Below are positions 36,720-49,585 of a DNA stretch of 64,000 bases, in pieces (position 1 is the stretch's first letter; each line of letters begins with the position of its first letter). The stretch spans positions 1,488,001-1,552,000 of the forward strand of contig JANEZZ010001953.1 in the NCBI GenBank assembly GCA_026122225.1. The letters run 5' to 3'. This DNA comes from Heloderma charlesbogerti (lineage: Eukaryota > Chordata > Lepidosauria > Squamata > Helodermatidae). The notes beneath the pieces are model-generated. The model saw nothing but the letters and a program-made list of their open reading frames with translations. It searched no databases and was not told where the DNA came from. Made by a program: the position numbers and the translations under genes.

Positions 36720-38130
36720 TAGGAGCTGTCCAGACAGCCGCACAGTGCGGCGTCAGACGTGCCCTCTCCGTGCCTACCTGGACGGAGCCCACAGGGACAG
36801 GGGGAACCATTCCCGCTCTTTCAAGCCACGAGAAGCCGGGCTCAGCCAAGGGACGGGAAGCAGGGAGTGGCTTCCCCAAGGGGGCTCAAATACGTCTTCG
36901 CCACGCATCATGAGGCAGCCCCTGGATCTGCGGCGACGGCCACGAGCGCCCGCGCGAAACGAGAGCCGCCGGGACGGCGCCTGGGCGCCGAGAACGTCCC
37001 GGTCCTGCGCGGGCGGGAGGCGAGCCATGACCAGGCGCCCCCCACAGCGCCGTCGGACCGGCCGGGCTCGAGGCTCGGCGGGACGGGCTTGGGGCCGCCG
37101 CCTCGCTCCGCCGCTTGCTCGCGACGCTCCTCCGCGGCCCCCTCCCCACCGCGGCGGCGCCGTGCTCTTGGTTCGGTGGAGGCGGGAGGAGAAGTGCGCG
37201 TGGCGCGGGGGGTCCTGCGGGAGGGAGCGCGGGGAGGCGAGGGGCTGCGCGCGCACACGCACACAAAGGAGACGGCGCCGAGGAGGGGGCGGCGGCGCCG
37301 CGCTTTGTGCGCCGAGGAGGGGAGACGACGCGGCCCCGCCGCCTGGCTTGGGCTCTGCGCCGGCGCTTCCGACCTCCCCGGAGGAGTCGCGGGGGAGCCG
37401 AGCCGACGGCCTCGCGGGGTGGGGCGGCCGGCGGCCTCTCCAGGGAGCGCAGCGCTTCGGTGAGTGATCCCGCGGCGCAGCGGTGCCGGGCGCTGCTGCT
37501 GCGGCGAGATGCCCTGGCCAGGGGCGCGCGGCGGAAGGGGCCGGGGCCGGCGGGGCGCGTGCTGCGCCCAGGGCAGGCAGCCTCCGGGCGGACCCTCCCG
37601 GCCTTGGCGGGAAGCGGGCGGCGCGCCGGGGACTTCGCGCTCCGTGGCCGGGCGGCGGGGCGCAGAGGAGCGCGCCTGCTGCCGGCAGGGACGGGCCGCC
37701 GGCGGCTGAGGGCGTGGGGCGCGAGGAGGCGGCGGCGGCGCTGCCCTGCCCTGCCGCCGCCTTCCGTGGCTGGGATGGCCGCGGGGCGCTCTAAGAAGCC
37801 CGGCCGCCGGTGCGTCCGGACTCCGCAGCCGCGGCCCTGTTCGGGCGAGCTGAGCAGCGAAGCCAGGCGGAGGGCAGGGCAGGGCAGGGCAGGGCAGGGC
37901 AGGGCAGGGCCGGCCGCGTGGGCCGAGCCGAAGAGGAGCCACGGAGGCTCCGGTGAGCCGGACACAGCCTTGACGCGCCCTGATGCTCGGCGTGTCTCGA
38001 CGCTCGCACTGCTCGGGGAAACGACTCCTCCGGTGTTGCGCTGTTGCAAGGCATGGCGAAAGCCGGGGAGAGGTGCTGGCGGCGCAGAGCTGCCCAGGCC
38101 GCCAGTCTCCGCCTCTCTTAACCTGGAACC
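36720..38130 (+). promoter_or_regulatory. LIMD2: CpG island, probable LIMD2 promoter and 5' exon
   Basis: Very GC- and CpG-rich 1.4-kb stretch on the upstream side of LIMD2. A strong splice donor (TTCG then GTGAGT at 37460) could end a non-coding first exon at about 37459. No signal peptide, start exon or known protein was recognised in it. Long open frames on both strands (up to 471 codons) are composition effects. Assignment to LIMD2 rests on position and orientation. Confidence 0.6.
37872..37911. repeat. (AGGGC)n pentanucleotide repeat in the CpG island
   Basis: About eight tandem AGGGC units. G-rich on the plus strand, so it could form quadruplex-like structure and may vary in copy number. 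Confidence 0.85.
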
Positions 38131-38849
38131 CCTTCCTCCTAATTCCGGATTCAGGGCAGGAGGGTGGGATTGGCTGTGGTTACACTGAGAAGAGGGGAAT
38201 GGCACATTACACATGTTCAGACGCACCTTGTGCTTTATCCTTACTTGGCTCCAGCATGGGAAACTGATTCTGAAGCTGAATAAATTAAGCGTGTTCCACA
38301 TCTAATCATTTTAAAAGGCTTAGATACACAGGGCAAATAGACTCTAATGCACAAGGTAAAGAAATCCAGAGGTAAAGGAATTCTGGGAAAGAGAAGAATT
38401 ATTTTTCTTTTTCCCTGCTTCTTAAAAATAAATCTGTGTGTGTGGTCTGGACTGTACCATTTCACACAGCCTGTGATGGTTCACATAGTTGAATGCTTCT
38501 TAATTAAAAAAAAAAAAAAAAGATTGCAGGCACATAGAAAAAACCCATTAGGTTGGATCCAGATTTAGACATGTGCAACCAGACTTCTCCACCCTGCCTC
38601 CCCACAGCAGCCCCTCCAGCCCCCTGAAAGTGCTATACATAGAGGGTAGGCGGTCCGGCTAAATGGGGTGAGCTGTGGTGCAGGGGGTGAGGGGTGGATC
38701 CCCAAAAATTGGGTGGAGGCACTTTCCAAGAGTGGAGCCCTTCTGTCTATGAAAGGCAGATCATAGATCTGGCCCTTTTTGTTTTGCAGCAAAAAGACAG
38801 ATCCTTCTCTGTTTTCAAATTTCAAAGTCATAGGCTTCTCAATCTGCTG

Positions 38850-39015
38850 TCAGGAATCTGGTGGCACCTTAAAGACTAACAGGGCAACCCTATACATATG
38901 TAGTTGGAAGTACATCCCACTGAGATCAGTGAGCAGGTAAATGGGTATAGGATTTTGGATTTATTGTGGCATAAGCTTTTGTGGTCTATATAGCCTACTT
39001 TATCAAATGCATTTG
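38850..39015. repeat. Dispersed repeat (family F) split by a family D palindrome
   Basis: Text reading GGTGGCACCTTAAAGACTAAC, then TTATTGTGGCATAAGCTTTTG, is interrupted at about 38880-38955 by a short element bearing CCTATACATATG ... GGGTATAGGATTTT. The same host repeat occurs at 47360-47490 and 61320-61490. Confidence 0.6.
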
Positions 39016-39229
39016 TGCTTGTGTATTTGTGTGTGTGTTGAGGGGAGGACTATAAACAGTGGGGCCAAAGGGCAATTAAATGTAAGAGATATAAGCGTCC
39101 TCATACATTACTTGTGATTACTGGGGAGCAAATTGTGCCCCAGTGTCAGGCACTTTGCCTAGCCTTGCTTCCAGACATCCAGGTGGTAGTGTGGTTGTCT
39201 GCAGTGAAGAAGCCATTGCGTGAGCAGGT

Positions 39230-39640
39230 CGTCCCCATATCCCACAGATCAATCAGGGCCTCAGCAGAAGCACCAGTCATGCCAACGGGACTCCAAGGAT
39301 TTCAGGAATCTCTCTGGATCCATCAATTACTGAGGAGAGGCCATCCTAATATGTCCACAGCTTGGCTGAGGGGAGAAGTTGCAGCTATCTTAACCTACAC
39401 CAGGAGATGAGCTGACCGTGTCAAGGGAGTGGTTGTCATAAAGGTCATGAAATCCTGAACTGACCCCTACAAGGTGATTCCAGCATGGATGTTGAGGTTC
39501 CTTGGAAACAGCATTCTGAGGGTCCTCAACACCAAATCCAAGACCATGTCTGTCAGCTCAGACAGGGAGGTTGATGCGCAGTGGAATGGTCACTGCACCA
39601 GTAGGTTCCCTATTCTGTACTGAGAGCCTAACACCAGCTA
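39230..39640 (-). mobile_element. Possible degenerate LINE endonuclease fragment
   Basis: Minus-strand fragments give LINE-like phrases but with frequent breaks. Weak call; it could instead be an unrelated repeat. Confidence 0.3.
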
Positions 39641-42419
39641 TAAACACTCAAATGCAATATTTTACTGGACGGAAAGCATAGCAAGTGAGATGGACTCTTT
39701 GTAGTGTACTTCACCCTTCCCCTGTGTGCATGCACACGCACACACTTTCAGACCATTGAGTCTGTGCTGGTGCTGCATTGAGAAACCAAGTAGATGGAGC
39801 TGAGAAAGATCAAATCCTCCCAATTTGTCCTCCCAGATTTAGAACCTTGAGTACCATGACCACACCCTGGACACACCCTTAGAGGCTTTTAGGGTGGCCT
39901 GAAGACCCCCTGCCACTGCTGCAAGGCTGTTCTATGTTCGGCAGGATGGGGAGGCTGGGCTGCAGGGGAGAAGCTGCATGAGAATGACCATTCCTGCGTG
40001 TTGCCCTCCCCATGCATTTTGTGCTGTACCCAATGTGCCAGACAGCTGTTTGGTGGGCTGGGGAGATGAGAGTATGCTGTGGAGGATGGTACATGGAAAG
40101 GTCTTTGCTACGTTCTTCTTCCCCAGCATAATCCCACTCCCCATAGCATTCTCCAGTGGCTGCAGGAAGCATCAAAAGAAGCGGAGCAGGCTGGGCTAAG
40201 GTTGGATGTGTGTGTGTGAGTGTGTGAGAGAGAGGGGTGGGTGGGTGGTGGTTGGAGGCGTCGGAGTCCAGGTCCTGCCCAGTGTTGGCTCCAGCCATGT
40301 CCACTGCTGGCATGCAGCCCCCAACTCACCACCCAGCCCTGCCCGAGGAGATATTCTAAAAGTCCATGTAAGAAGTACCTTCTTAACCTGGGGTGTGTGT
40401 GTGTGTGAGGTATCCTGGAATGAGGAACAGGTCCTGTCCATAATGGTGTGGGCTAAAGAGGGACACAGCAGGTGGAGACACCATCAGATGCCTGTTCCTG
40501 CTTTTGATGGATTGCCCTCTCCCCTGCCACCGTGCCATCACGACTCAGCTCTGCCCTGGGAGAGGGAGGCAGGAGGGGGAGACAGGTAGGCAATAGCACC
40601 GTGCTCCTGCTTCAGCTGGATTTTCTTCTGCGGGAGGAGTGCTTGATTTTATTTAAAGTGTGAGGTTATTAATGCCTCTGTTATATGTTATGGACATCGT
40701 GAGCCACTTCGGGGACTTTGGCTAGAAAATGGAATTCAAATCTACAGAAACAAACCCCATCTCAGGGTGTATCAGCAGGACTACCCTTTCCAGGAATCAG
40801 GGCGTATATCCTGGCAAGACCGTATTTGGCATCCTGTGTTCAGTTTTGGATATCACAGTTCAGGAAGTGCCATGGTACAAATCTATTCAAGTGTACATCT
40901 GACGAGGAGGACAGGCTGAAAAAACAGGAGTTTAGAGGATGGCAGATCAGAGGAATCCCGCCAATTTACCTGCTGCCTGTACTATCCACTCCTCCCCCCA
41001 GACATCCTCATACAGATTGCATGCACACACACACACACCCGCTAGCAGTGAGCAAAGAGTGATCTGTATCAGGAGGATCGCTGGTGTGTATATGTGTGTG
41101 TGTGTGTGTCTGTGTGCATGTGTGTGTCTATGTGACTCCCAACCCCTGACCCAGCATCACATGCAGTCCTTGCAGCCAAAAAGATTGTGCACCCCTGACA
41201 TAAATGAACAATTGTCGACCAGCTATAGGATGGAAGCATTGCCTTTGAAAAATATCCTAACTGTAAAAGTAGCTCAGTAATGAAAGATGTTGCACAGAGA
41301 GAAGGTTGCAGGATGTTCTGCCTTGGAAATTAATAACAGAAAACTGGGCAAACAAACTATTTTGAGCGCTATTCTACACCACCAAGGAACTATCCAAGAT
41401 ATATGTTCTGAAAGACACTGATCTCTCTTAAAAGTCTCTTTAAAAAGTGTAGGGAAACCGGGAGAAATGACTGATTTCACAGAGGTGGTCAAAGAACACT
41501 CTGCCCATGTTTATTGTCACCATCCTTCTTGTATAGCCGGTGCAACAGCCCAAATTATTTGCAGTGTGGAAGACTTGCGTTGCAGGGGCTGAGAATGTGA
41601 TTCTGGAATTCAACACCGATGAGCTTCAGCTGAAGCTGGGACACTGAAATGCTATCGCTATTTCTCTGCAAGATTTGCTGGCTCCCTAGAGCGGCCATCT
41701 AGTCACCACAGTGGATGGTGAAGCAGTTTTAATGCAGCTGCAGTGAAGGTGGTTTTGCCTATCCATAGCTACTGCTCTGTTAGGAGGGTGGATGGCGCTA
41801 TTAGGCATGAAAGCTAAATGGCCTGAATGCCAGATGCTAGGAACAAACAACAGGGGACACCATCATCTTCATACCCTGTTTATGATTTCCAGAGGCATGT
41901 GTCTGGCTGTTGCTGAGAACAATGCTTGAGTGAATCGATGATAGCAAGGCCCTTCTTATGAAGGGATGGGTTCTAATGCTCTGTGGCTAATAAAAGGTGA
42001 AGGTAACAGAGGAAACACAGCCTTCTTGGTTTCTGATTGTCTTTGCATGATCCCTTCTCTCTCCAACACACCCTTTCCTCTGTCAGAAAGAAGGATGTGT
42101 AGCATCCACCTCTTCCCTTTTAAGAGGATAATGAGATGCTTTCCTTTGTTCCCTTCACAGGGCAAATATGGTTCTTGGGCCAGTCCAGATGTAACAGCTC
42201 AAGTCTCACTGTGTCACTCATCAAGCTCACCTTTGGCCTTATAAAATGGGGACAATACTATGGAATGGATGGAGCTCTAGTCCTTGAGAGGCATGGAATT
42301 TAATTACTGACAAGGGAACAGCTCTTTCCTTTGCTTCTAGCTTTGTAAAACCTACTAGAGGCTGTTGCTTCAGAAACCCCTAATTATATGGAAGCTGTTG
42401 TAACTTTGGAAGGTCTGGG

Positions 42420-42690
42420 GGTGAATTTTCATCCTCCAGACCTCACTGGGGGCCGCACTCACTGCCACCACTGCTGCTGCACCACCAAATTGCTGCCGAA
42501 TTTTGACAGTGCAGCAGCAAAAAAAGGCGCATTTGTAGTTTAAACAAAGCACATTAATGTTTTAAGGGCAAATTGCGCTCCTGGAAGAGTGTGATTTACC
42601 ATTAAAACAAGCCACACATTCACTTTCAATGCCTTCTTTCGAAGGGGAAATGCATCTTTTTGCTGCCACCAAATTTATGAGATTTTGCCC
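42420..42690. repeat. Two-copy dispersed repeat, copy 1
   Basis: Shares blocks (CACCAAATTGC, GCAGCAGCAAAAAA, GCGCTCCTGGAAGAG, GAAATGCATCTTTTTGCTGCC) with the reverse complement of 58310-58570. Non-coding; class unknown. Confidence 0.5.
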
Positions 42691-43344
42691 TGAACTCCAG
42701 AAGGACTAACTGGTAATGAGGTCTGGCTGTGCCTCTTTGCAGAGCAGAGGAAGAAAAAGAGGAGGTGGGAGATGCTGCTTGTGGCAGCCACCCACACATA
42801 TTCCTTGTAATAGAGCCCTACTGAGGAAAACTTAAACCCTGGATTTTGTTTTTAGTATGGCTTTGAGTCCTGGAACAAACGGAAGGCCATATCCAGCCTA
42901 AATGGAGCATCAAAGAAATACATGGAAAACCAATAATTTCCTCATAATATAACACTGTTACCAAAACCAAACATCTACATGTATTTGCGGCCCAGACCTA
43001 TGTCTTTAAATTCAGACTTCATTACAAGTTAATTCTTCAGGTCTCCCCCAATCATGTAGACATCTTCCAATTTGGAGAGCAAAAGGAGCACCCAGTGAAG
43101 AGTGAGGTGCCACTCCCCCCCCCGCTACCCACTTCCCTGCAGCCCCTCCCTCCAGGCACTTTTCTTCACCCAGGCCCTCTCCTGGCATTGGAGACTGGTT
43201 GTGGAAAGTGGCATCTGGGAACAGACTGTGGGGAGAGAAAACCAGGATGGGGGATCTAGCACATCCCCTTGCCTACACAGCCACTGATACATGGGGCTGT
43301 TGCTAACGTGTATCATTTTAATCTCGGTCACTATGAATAGTTAG

Positions 43345-43372
<28 letters not shown>
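43345..43372. repeat. (TA)n microsatellite
   Basis: Uninterrupted TA dinucleotides, about 14 units. Confidence 0.9.
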
Positions 43373-43376
<4 letters not shown>

Positions 43377-43995
43377 AAAGAACAATTAAACTTCAGGAGC
43401 TTTTACCTACTTATAATAAACCCCTTGGGCAAAAGGATATGCAGGCTAGATGCAAGTAAAGTGTAACAGAAAATTAATTAAGAAGACCTTGACCTAAACT
43501 ACAGGCATGTCTCTTCTAAGAACTGAAAATGTAAATAGCACAGTGTCACCCTTCAGTACTATTACTTTTGCATGAAGTAGAAAAAGAAATTCACCCTTTA
43601 AGTCAGCAATGGCCAATTCATGGGCTGTGGGCTACATCCAGGCCCTGCCCTTGTTTTCTGCAGCCTCCCCTTATTTCTCCTCAGAGAGGGAGGGGCTGGC
43701 CCTCTGCCAGGGCGGCTGGGCTCTACCCTGCTTTCTGCCTTGGCGCTACTGCTCTTGGGTTTCTCTCCCAGCACCCCACTGTCCGCTGCTGTGACCCTTG
43801 GTCTTACCTCTCAGTGGCCCCTTATTACTGGGCAATGAGAGGAAGTCCAAACGGCCCTGGGGTGTCCTCCCAGCTCCGCTAGGAGGGAAGCAGTGGTGGC
43901 AAGTCAGGGGCACTGAGGTGGAAGCCTGTGAGGGATGCTGGCCAGGCAAAAGGTATGAAGTGTTTCCCCTCCCAGCTGGAAAGGAAAGAGGCCTG

Positions 43996-43998
<3 letters not shown>

Positions 43999-44054
<56 letters not shown>

Positions 44055-44086
44055 TGAGGGTGTGTGTGTGTGTGTGTGTGTGTGTG
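43999..44086. repeat. (GT)n-(GA)n-(GT)n compound microsatellite
   Basis: GT from 43999 to 44034, GA to about 44054, then GT to 44086. Confidence 0.9.
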
Positions 44087-44337
44087 GAGATGCTTCATGT
44101 ATGTATTTTTAAATCACAAAGTGATAGATAGAAAACTACCAACACTCTTATAAAATCATTCCAATAAGAAAAAAAAATCATTTATTTGATATATATTGAA
44201 ACCCCCTTTCCCATGTATATTTTTCTAAATTATCCCAAATCCTATTTATACACAGTATTTATAATGCTGCCAATCTAACCAGGGCTAGCTGGTTCCATGT
44301 TTTGACCTTTTCAATCTTTGATTAGTTTTCCAAGATT

Positions 44338-44530
44338 TTCAGTGCAATCCTATACATAGCTACTCAGATGCAAGTCCCATTGATTTCAATGAGGCTTCCT
44401 CCCAGTTAAATGGGTATAGGATTGCAGCCTTAGGGCGAAATCCTGTGCATGTTTCAACAGAAAAGTCCTACAACTCCCAGAATCCTCCAGCAAGTATTGC
44501 TGGAGTATTGCATAAGATTGTGTCCTTAGT
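44338..44530. repeat. Adjacent family D and family B palindromes
   Basis: 44338-44435: CAATCCTATACATAG ... CCCATTGATTTCAATGAGG ... GGGTATAGGATTGCAG (family D). 44440-44530: GTCCTACAACTCCCAG hairpin (family B). Two elements side by side. Confidence 0.6.
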
Positions 44531-44584
44531 AATTTGTAAACATTTTCTTTGCCTCCATATAACAAAATGTTCTCATGCAATAAA

Positions 44585-44815
44585 ACATGTCAAAATCAGG
44601 TTAAAAACAACTAAGTCAATAATAATCTAAAATGCCTGGGAGAAGATAAATGCCTTCATGTGGCACCCAAAAGATAACCCTGTAGGTGCCAGGCGAGCCT
44701 CCTTGGGGAGGGCATTCCATTAAAGGGGCACAACATCTGAGAAGGCTCTCTCTCTCTCTCAGCCACATGCCTAACTTCCTTTGGCAGGGGGACCTGAAAG
44801 AGGGCCAATGAAGAG
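44585..44815 (-). mobile_element. L2-type LINE 3' tail fragment
   Basis: GGAGGGCATTCCATTAAAGG and GAAGGCTCTCTCTC blocks align with 20990-21110 and 33290-33330. The tail is missing. Confidence 0.5.
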
Positions 44816-47359
44816 AGAACTTGCTATGGTTAAAATATATTATTGCTGGTTCTTGCTTGTCAGCATAAGTGTATATCCTAACATAATTATCCTAACTTAA
44901 AGATTCAAAATATACCCCTCCCTCTCTCCCTCTCACACACACCCCAGAGCGATGCAGGCAAGATTGTTAATAGCATTGGGGAATCTTGATCAGGATAGCC
45001 CTAGGGGAGGCTATCATTTTGCCCCCCAGCAATCTGTTTCCTACCACCCAGCTGACAGCTAATCACCTGGGAAGTGGGGAAAATCAGTGTGATACCTCTA
45101 GGGCTCCACAGGCCACAAAGAGCGGTCAAGAGGTTTCCCACATGTGATCTAAATGAACTAATTATTCCAGCTCCTCCAATATTTTCTCAGTTTCTTGCAT
45201 CTCCACCATATATGAGTGTGAGGGTGTGCTGCTGTGTGTGTGCGCATGGGGCGGTGCTATAGATGTTTGGGTGTGTGAGGGTTGAGAGATAATGTTGCTT
45301 GTCTGTGAGTGGAACTGCTGAGTGTGAGGGAGAGGGAGAGACTGGGTGTGTGTGCATGTTTGTGTATGTGTGTGAAAGATACAGGGCCTAAGCATGGGGA
45401 AAGGGTGCACTTTACCAGGGCCCAGAGACTCAGAGGCCCTCACTCCGGGCTGCAACCATATTACCATGAAGGAAAAAATTGAGGCTAAATTGTAGTAGAT
45501 ATTTATGGAAATATATTTTCCTGCTTCTACGTGCCAATTGTCCAATTCTTGTAAGATTTGCTGGATCCAATCAGAAGAAGTGTTTCCTTCATTTTGAGCA
45601 TGGATTGGTCCTCTGAAACAGTATTACTACACTGCCTCTCATGTTTTGTGAAACACGGGACCTGGCCCAGTGCTAGCGCTCAAGAAAGCTTGAGCACTAG
45701 TGTTGGGGGCCAGGTACTGTGGTGGCAGTAGTCATATACCTTGCTGTGGGCCTGATTTTTTGTGGATCCTGGCTTGGTTGCTAAATTGCAAGGGACTCTG
45801 GTTTGTTCTCTCACCTTGGCACTTTGACCGCGTCATGACAGGCTGCGTGACGCTTGAGCCACACAGCTCAGTAGAGAGAGCAGGAAATAACAAGCCAACC
45901 ACAGAGAGGAGAGGAAATGAATCAGAGTCATTTCTCAAGCAGTCTGAAAGTCTTGCAGAACAGAGGAGAGTGCTAGGGGTCAGGTGCGAGGAAAGGCAGC
46001 CTTGATACATCTCCCTTTTCCAAAGGCTGGAGTGCCTTAGGAGGTATGAAAGTGCACCTGTCTATGTGTACCTGGGATGGACAGGTGAATAGGATGGTCA
46101 ATTGGCAATGAAGGTGCAGGCAGAATTACATTAGGTGGGATTGGGGATGGAGGAGAGTTTTATTCAGTCCACAGTTTTAAGCAAATGGAACAAATTTGTA
46201 CTTTCTGGACTAAGCAGATCAGACCATAGTTATTCTTTGGATGTCACATTTCTCTGCATTTTATGATGGAGTTCTCAGCTCAAACACTGTGTACAAAAAT
46301 ACCTATATTAGGGAACATTATGCACAAAATGCGTATGTTGGGAAATTGCAAAGTTTTGTGGTTTAAAAAAATAAATTGCAGACCGATGTGGAGATTCTTC
46401 CTAGGTGGATGCTTCAACAATAGTTTTACTGGAAGCGGAAAAGGGAACTGGAATGACAAATTGAGGGGAGGGAGAGGTTCTCTTCCATTTACAGAAATAG
46501 GAGTTTGGGCTATGGATGGCATAGAAGATCAAATAGCCAACATTGTCAGAGAAGGACCCAGGTAACTGACTGATTTATTGGGAAATGGAACATTTTATAA
46601 TGTTTTGGAATAATGAACTACAGGATGCTGTTCAACATTTTTTATTATTAGGAATCCAGTGGGATTTAGGAAATGTTAGTATTTATATAAGCTATAAGTT
46701 GGTGGTTACTGTTTTATGAAATGTAAGAGTAATTTGTTAATTAATAGCTTATTTACACATTGGTGGAAATATATTTGAAGGCTCATATGTTTGCATATAT
46801 ACTAAAATCTCTGCAATTAGTCTAAAAGAGAAATAAAGTATTAAAACTTTAGAAATTAATTAATTGTAGTTGTAAATAGTTGGAGGGCTGCTAGCTGAAC
46901 TTGAGCAGAATTTTTGTGATAATACTAAGATGACCCAGAGTCCTGGGACTGAATATAGAATTAGCGAGTGGACGTAAGTTAGTCGTGACTTACATGTCTC
47001 CTTGATTTCAATGGCTGTATTCTAAGCATGACTAAGTCTGGATCCAACCCCAGGACCTCAAGGAATGTTACACCTCAGGACCACAAGAAATGTTCCTGTA
47101 CAAGAGACTATATTCTCCCTTTTTTCCAGACATTGTGAGGGGCTAACACAAACTGTACCGACACAGCAGAATTGGCCAATCCAAGGGAGTGAAGCTGCAG
47201 ACCTGTGTATGGGAGAACATGTTCCAAGCTAAGGGACCAGCCAGTACAACCTCTACTAATGTATGTACAGAAATCAAGATTTCAGATTGAAGGGGTTGCT
47301 TCTGCTTCTCAGGGAATGAGTTAGGGGAGAGTTAACAAGTGCTTCAGTTACACAAATTG

Positions 47360-47490
47360 TCTAACTTCCAGAGTGATGGCCATGTTATTCTGTTGCAGCA
47401 AAAACAACAAAACGTCTTGTGGCATCTTAAAGACTAAGAAATTTATTATGGCATAAACTTCCATCGATCAGAGCCCACTTCATCAGACTG
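47360..47490. repeat. Dispersed repeat, family F
   Basis: CTTGTGGCATCTTAAAGAC, then ATTTATTATGGCATAAACTT, then GAGCCCACTTCATCAGA. The same text as in 38850-39015 and 61320-61490. This sequence is frequent in reptile genomes; its class is left open. Confidence 0.6.
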
Positions 47491-48054
47491 TTATTGTCAG
47501 TTGGCAGGAATATGTATTCATATGGGTATAGAGGGGTGGGGTTGAGGTTGAGGAAGACAAACCATGGGGTCAAATGGTCATGAAATGCAAAAGTCTGGGA
47601 TAATTCAATTAAAGCTTTAATTGATGCAAAATAAGCACAATGGCCATTCACAACATTTGTAATTGATATAACACAATTAACCTTAGCATTGATAACCTAA
47701 TTAATGAATTCCTGTAGTGGGACAGGAAACCGCTGTCTCTATTCAAGTCCAGATAAAGAAGTTTCTAATTCAGTAGTTTCTAGCCATTAGGGCATGAATA
47801 GAGACAATAGTTTCCTGTCCCATAACAGGTGTTCATTAAATTAGCAGTGATGGGATGACAGTAGTTTCACCAATTACTGCTGTGGATTGGATACATTTAA
47901 GCTTTAACTGAATTGTCCCAAACTGTACTTTTTTTCATTTCATGGCCATTTGAGCCCACTGTGTTTACAGTGCCACCTCTCCCAATCCTGCCTCACTCTG
48001 TACTCATGTGTATATATGCTCCGCATCCGAGCAGAAAAGCTTATGCTATAATTC

Positions 48055-48142
48055 TTAGGCTGCAGTCCTCTTACTGGGGAGTAAGCCCCATTGAACTCAG
48101 TGAGACTTACTTTTGCATAGACATGTGTAGGATTACACTGTA
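48055..48142. repeat. Palindromic element, family D
   Basis: GGCTGCAGTCCTCTTACTGG ... AGTAAGCCCCATTGAACTC ... GACTTACTTTTGC ... GTGTAGGATTACACTG. Ends and centre are inverted copies. Confidence 0.6.
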
Positions 48143-48394
48143 AGTCTTTAAAGCACCACAAGACTCTGTTTCCAAAATGTGTAACTGTGTTCATGTATCC
48201 CTCCTTGACTCTAACCTAATGAATGTTATGAGTTGAACTTCCGTAAAGGAGCTGGAGATGACAATTCTCTCTATCCTGAAAAAAGTCCTGTGAATTTTAG
48301 TGTGCTTTGAGATAATTAATGGATTATTTTTATTGAGGATTTATAACCGTACGTGTTTCCCAACTTGAATCCTCCCTGCTGAGTTTTTCCTGGG

Positions 48395-48525
48395 TTGGAG
48401 CCAGATTTAGTCAGAGTAGACCCATTGAAACAAATGGGGCTTGAGTTAGTCACAACTAACATAAGTCTCAATGATTTCAATGAGTCTACTCTTAAGTATG
48501 ACTAAATCTGGATCAAACCCTGATC
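48395..48525. repeat. Palindromic element, family C
   Basis: GGTTGGAGCCAGATTTAGTC at the left mirrors GACTAAATCTGGATCAAACC at the right; TGATTTCAATGAGTCTACTC mirrors GAGTAGACCCATTGAAAC. A clear palindrome of about 130 bp. Confidence 0.7.
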
Positions 48526-48579
48526 TAAATCTGGATCTACTCAGGATCTGACCTAAATCTGGATCTACTCAGAACTGGT

Positions 48580-49100
48580 TAGGCCTCATCTGGAGTACTG
48601 TGTCCAGTTCTGGGCACCACACTTTAAGAAGGATGCAGACAAACTGGAAAGGGTTCAGAGGAGGGCAACAAAGATGATCAGGGGACTGGAAACAAAGCCC
48701 TATGAAGAGAGACTGAAAGAACTGGGCATGTTTAGCCTTGAGAAGAGAAGGCTGTGCTGAGATATGATAGCGCTCTTCAAGTACTTGAAAGGTTGTCACA
48801 GAGAGGAAAGCCAGCATCTCTTCTCGATCATTCCAGAGTGCAGGACACGGAATAATGGGCTCAAGTGACAGGAAGCCAGATTCCGGCTGAACATCAGGAA
48901 AAACTTCCTGACTGTTAGAGCAATACAACAATGGAACCAATTATCTAGGGAGGTAGTGGGCTCTCCCACACTGGAGGTGTTCAAGACGAGGCTGGACAGC
49001 CATCTGTCAGGGATGCTCTGACTTGGATTCTTGCACTGAGCAGGGGGTTGGACTCGATGGCCTTGTAGGCCCCTTCCAACCTTACTATTCTATGATTATG
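48580..49100 (+). mobile_element. CR1 LINE 3' end
   Basis: Plus-strand frame with CR1 RT C-terminal motifs ([41 protein letters not shown]), broken by a few stops, followed by a 3' UTR ending in TTCTATGATT at about 49097, the typical CR1 terminus. Confidence 0.85.
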
Positions 49101-49318
49101 TGAACCCCTTGAGAATTTGCTTGTGGCAGTTCTCTCTCCTGAGACCAAGGACTATATTATCTGAAGCTCTGAGCAGGAAGTCAGAGAAGGATGCTAAATT
49201 AAAGTCTAAAACAAAGCTGCAGGGGCAAAGCTCACAATTGTGAACCTACCTAGTCCCCATCTCTGTTGACACCCCATTTGTTCTTAAAGGCAAATCATGA
49301 CATGCTCTACTTGACCCC

Positions 49319-49428
49319 TTCTCCAACCTGGTACCCTGCAGATGTTTTGGACTGCAACTCCCATAATCTCCAGCCAGATGATGGGAGTTACAGTCCAACA
49401 CATCTGGAGGGCTCCAGGCTGCTCTACT
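49319..49428. repeat. Palindromic element, family A
   Basis: CTCCAACCTGGTACCCTGCAG mirrored by CTGGAGGGCTCCAGG, with the inner TTTGGACTGCAACTCCCATA / TATGATGGGAGTTACAGTCC arms. Confidence 0.65.
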
Positions 49429-49491
49429 CTATAATCTCAACCTTTTTTTTTAGGTGTTAGAAATATTTTATAGTATTTAAAAATATAATTT

Positions 49492-49585
49492 TAGGCTGAA
49501 ATCCTATGCACACTCACCTAGGAGTAACCCTTATTTAACAAAGTAATACTTACTTCTGAGTAAACATGCATTTGATTGTGGCCTT
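49492..49585. repeat. Palindromic element, family D
   Basis: GGCTGAAATCCTATGCACAC ... GGAGTAACCCTTATTTAAC ... ACTTACTTCTGAGTAAACAT ... TTGATTGTGGCC. Degraded inverted arms. Confidence 0.5.

Noticed and set aside
36886..38301. 471-codon open frame on the minus strand, with 357- and 344-codon frames overlapping it
   Set aside because: They lie in a CpG island where stops are rare, overlap on both strands, are Arg/Pro/Ala/Gly-rich, and match no protein motif I know. A composition effect is more likely than a gene.
43904..44131. Frames rich in His-Thr or Cys-Val repeats
   Set aside because: Translations of the GT/GA microsatellite.
44338..44435. Possible tRNA-derived SINE
   Set aside because: No A-box/B-box pair or poly(A)-like tail is seen; the mirrored ends fit a palindromic DNA element instead.
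46263..46565. 100-codon frame followed by a GT, considered as the missing LIMD2 5' exon
   Set aside because: No resemblance to the LIMD2 N-terminus and no good acceptor; the frame is also far longer than the 13-14 residues needed.
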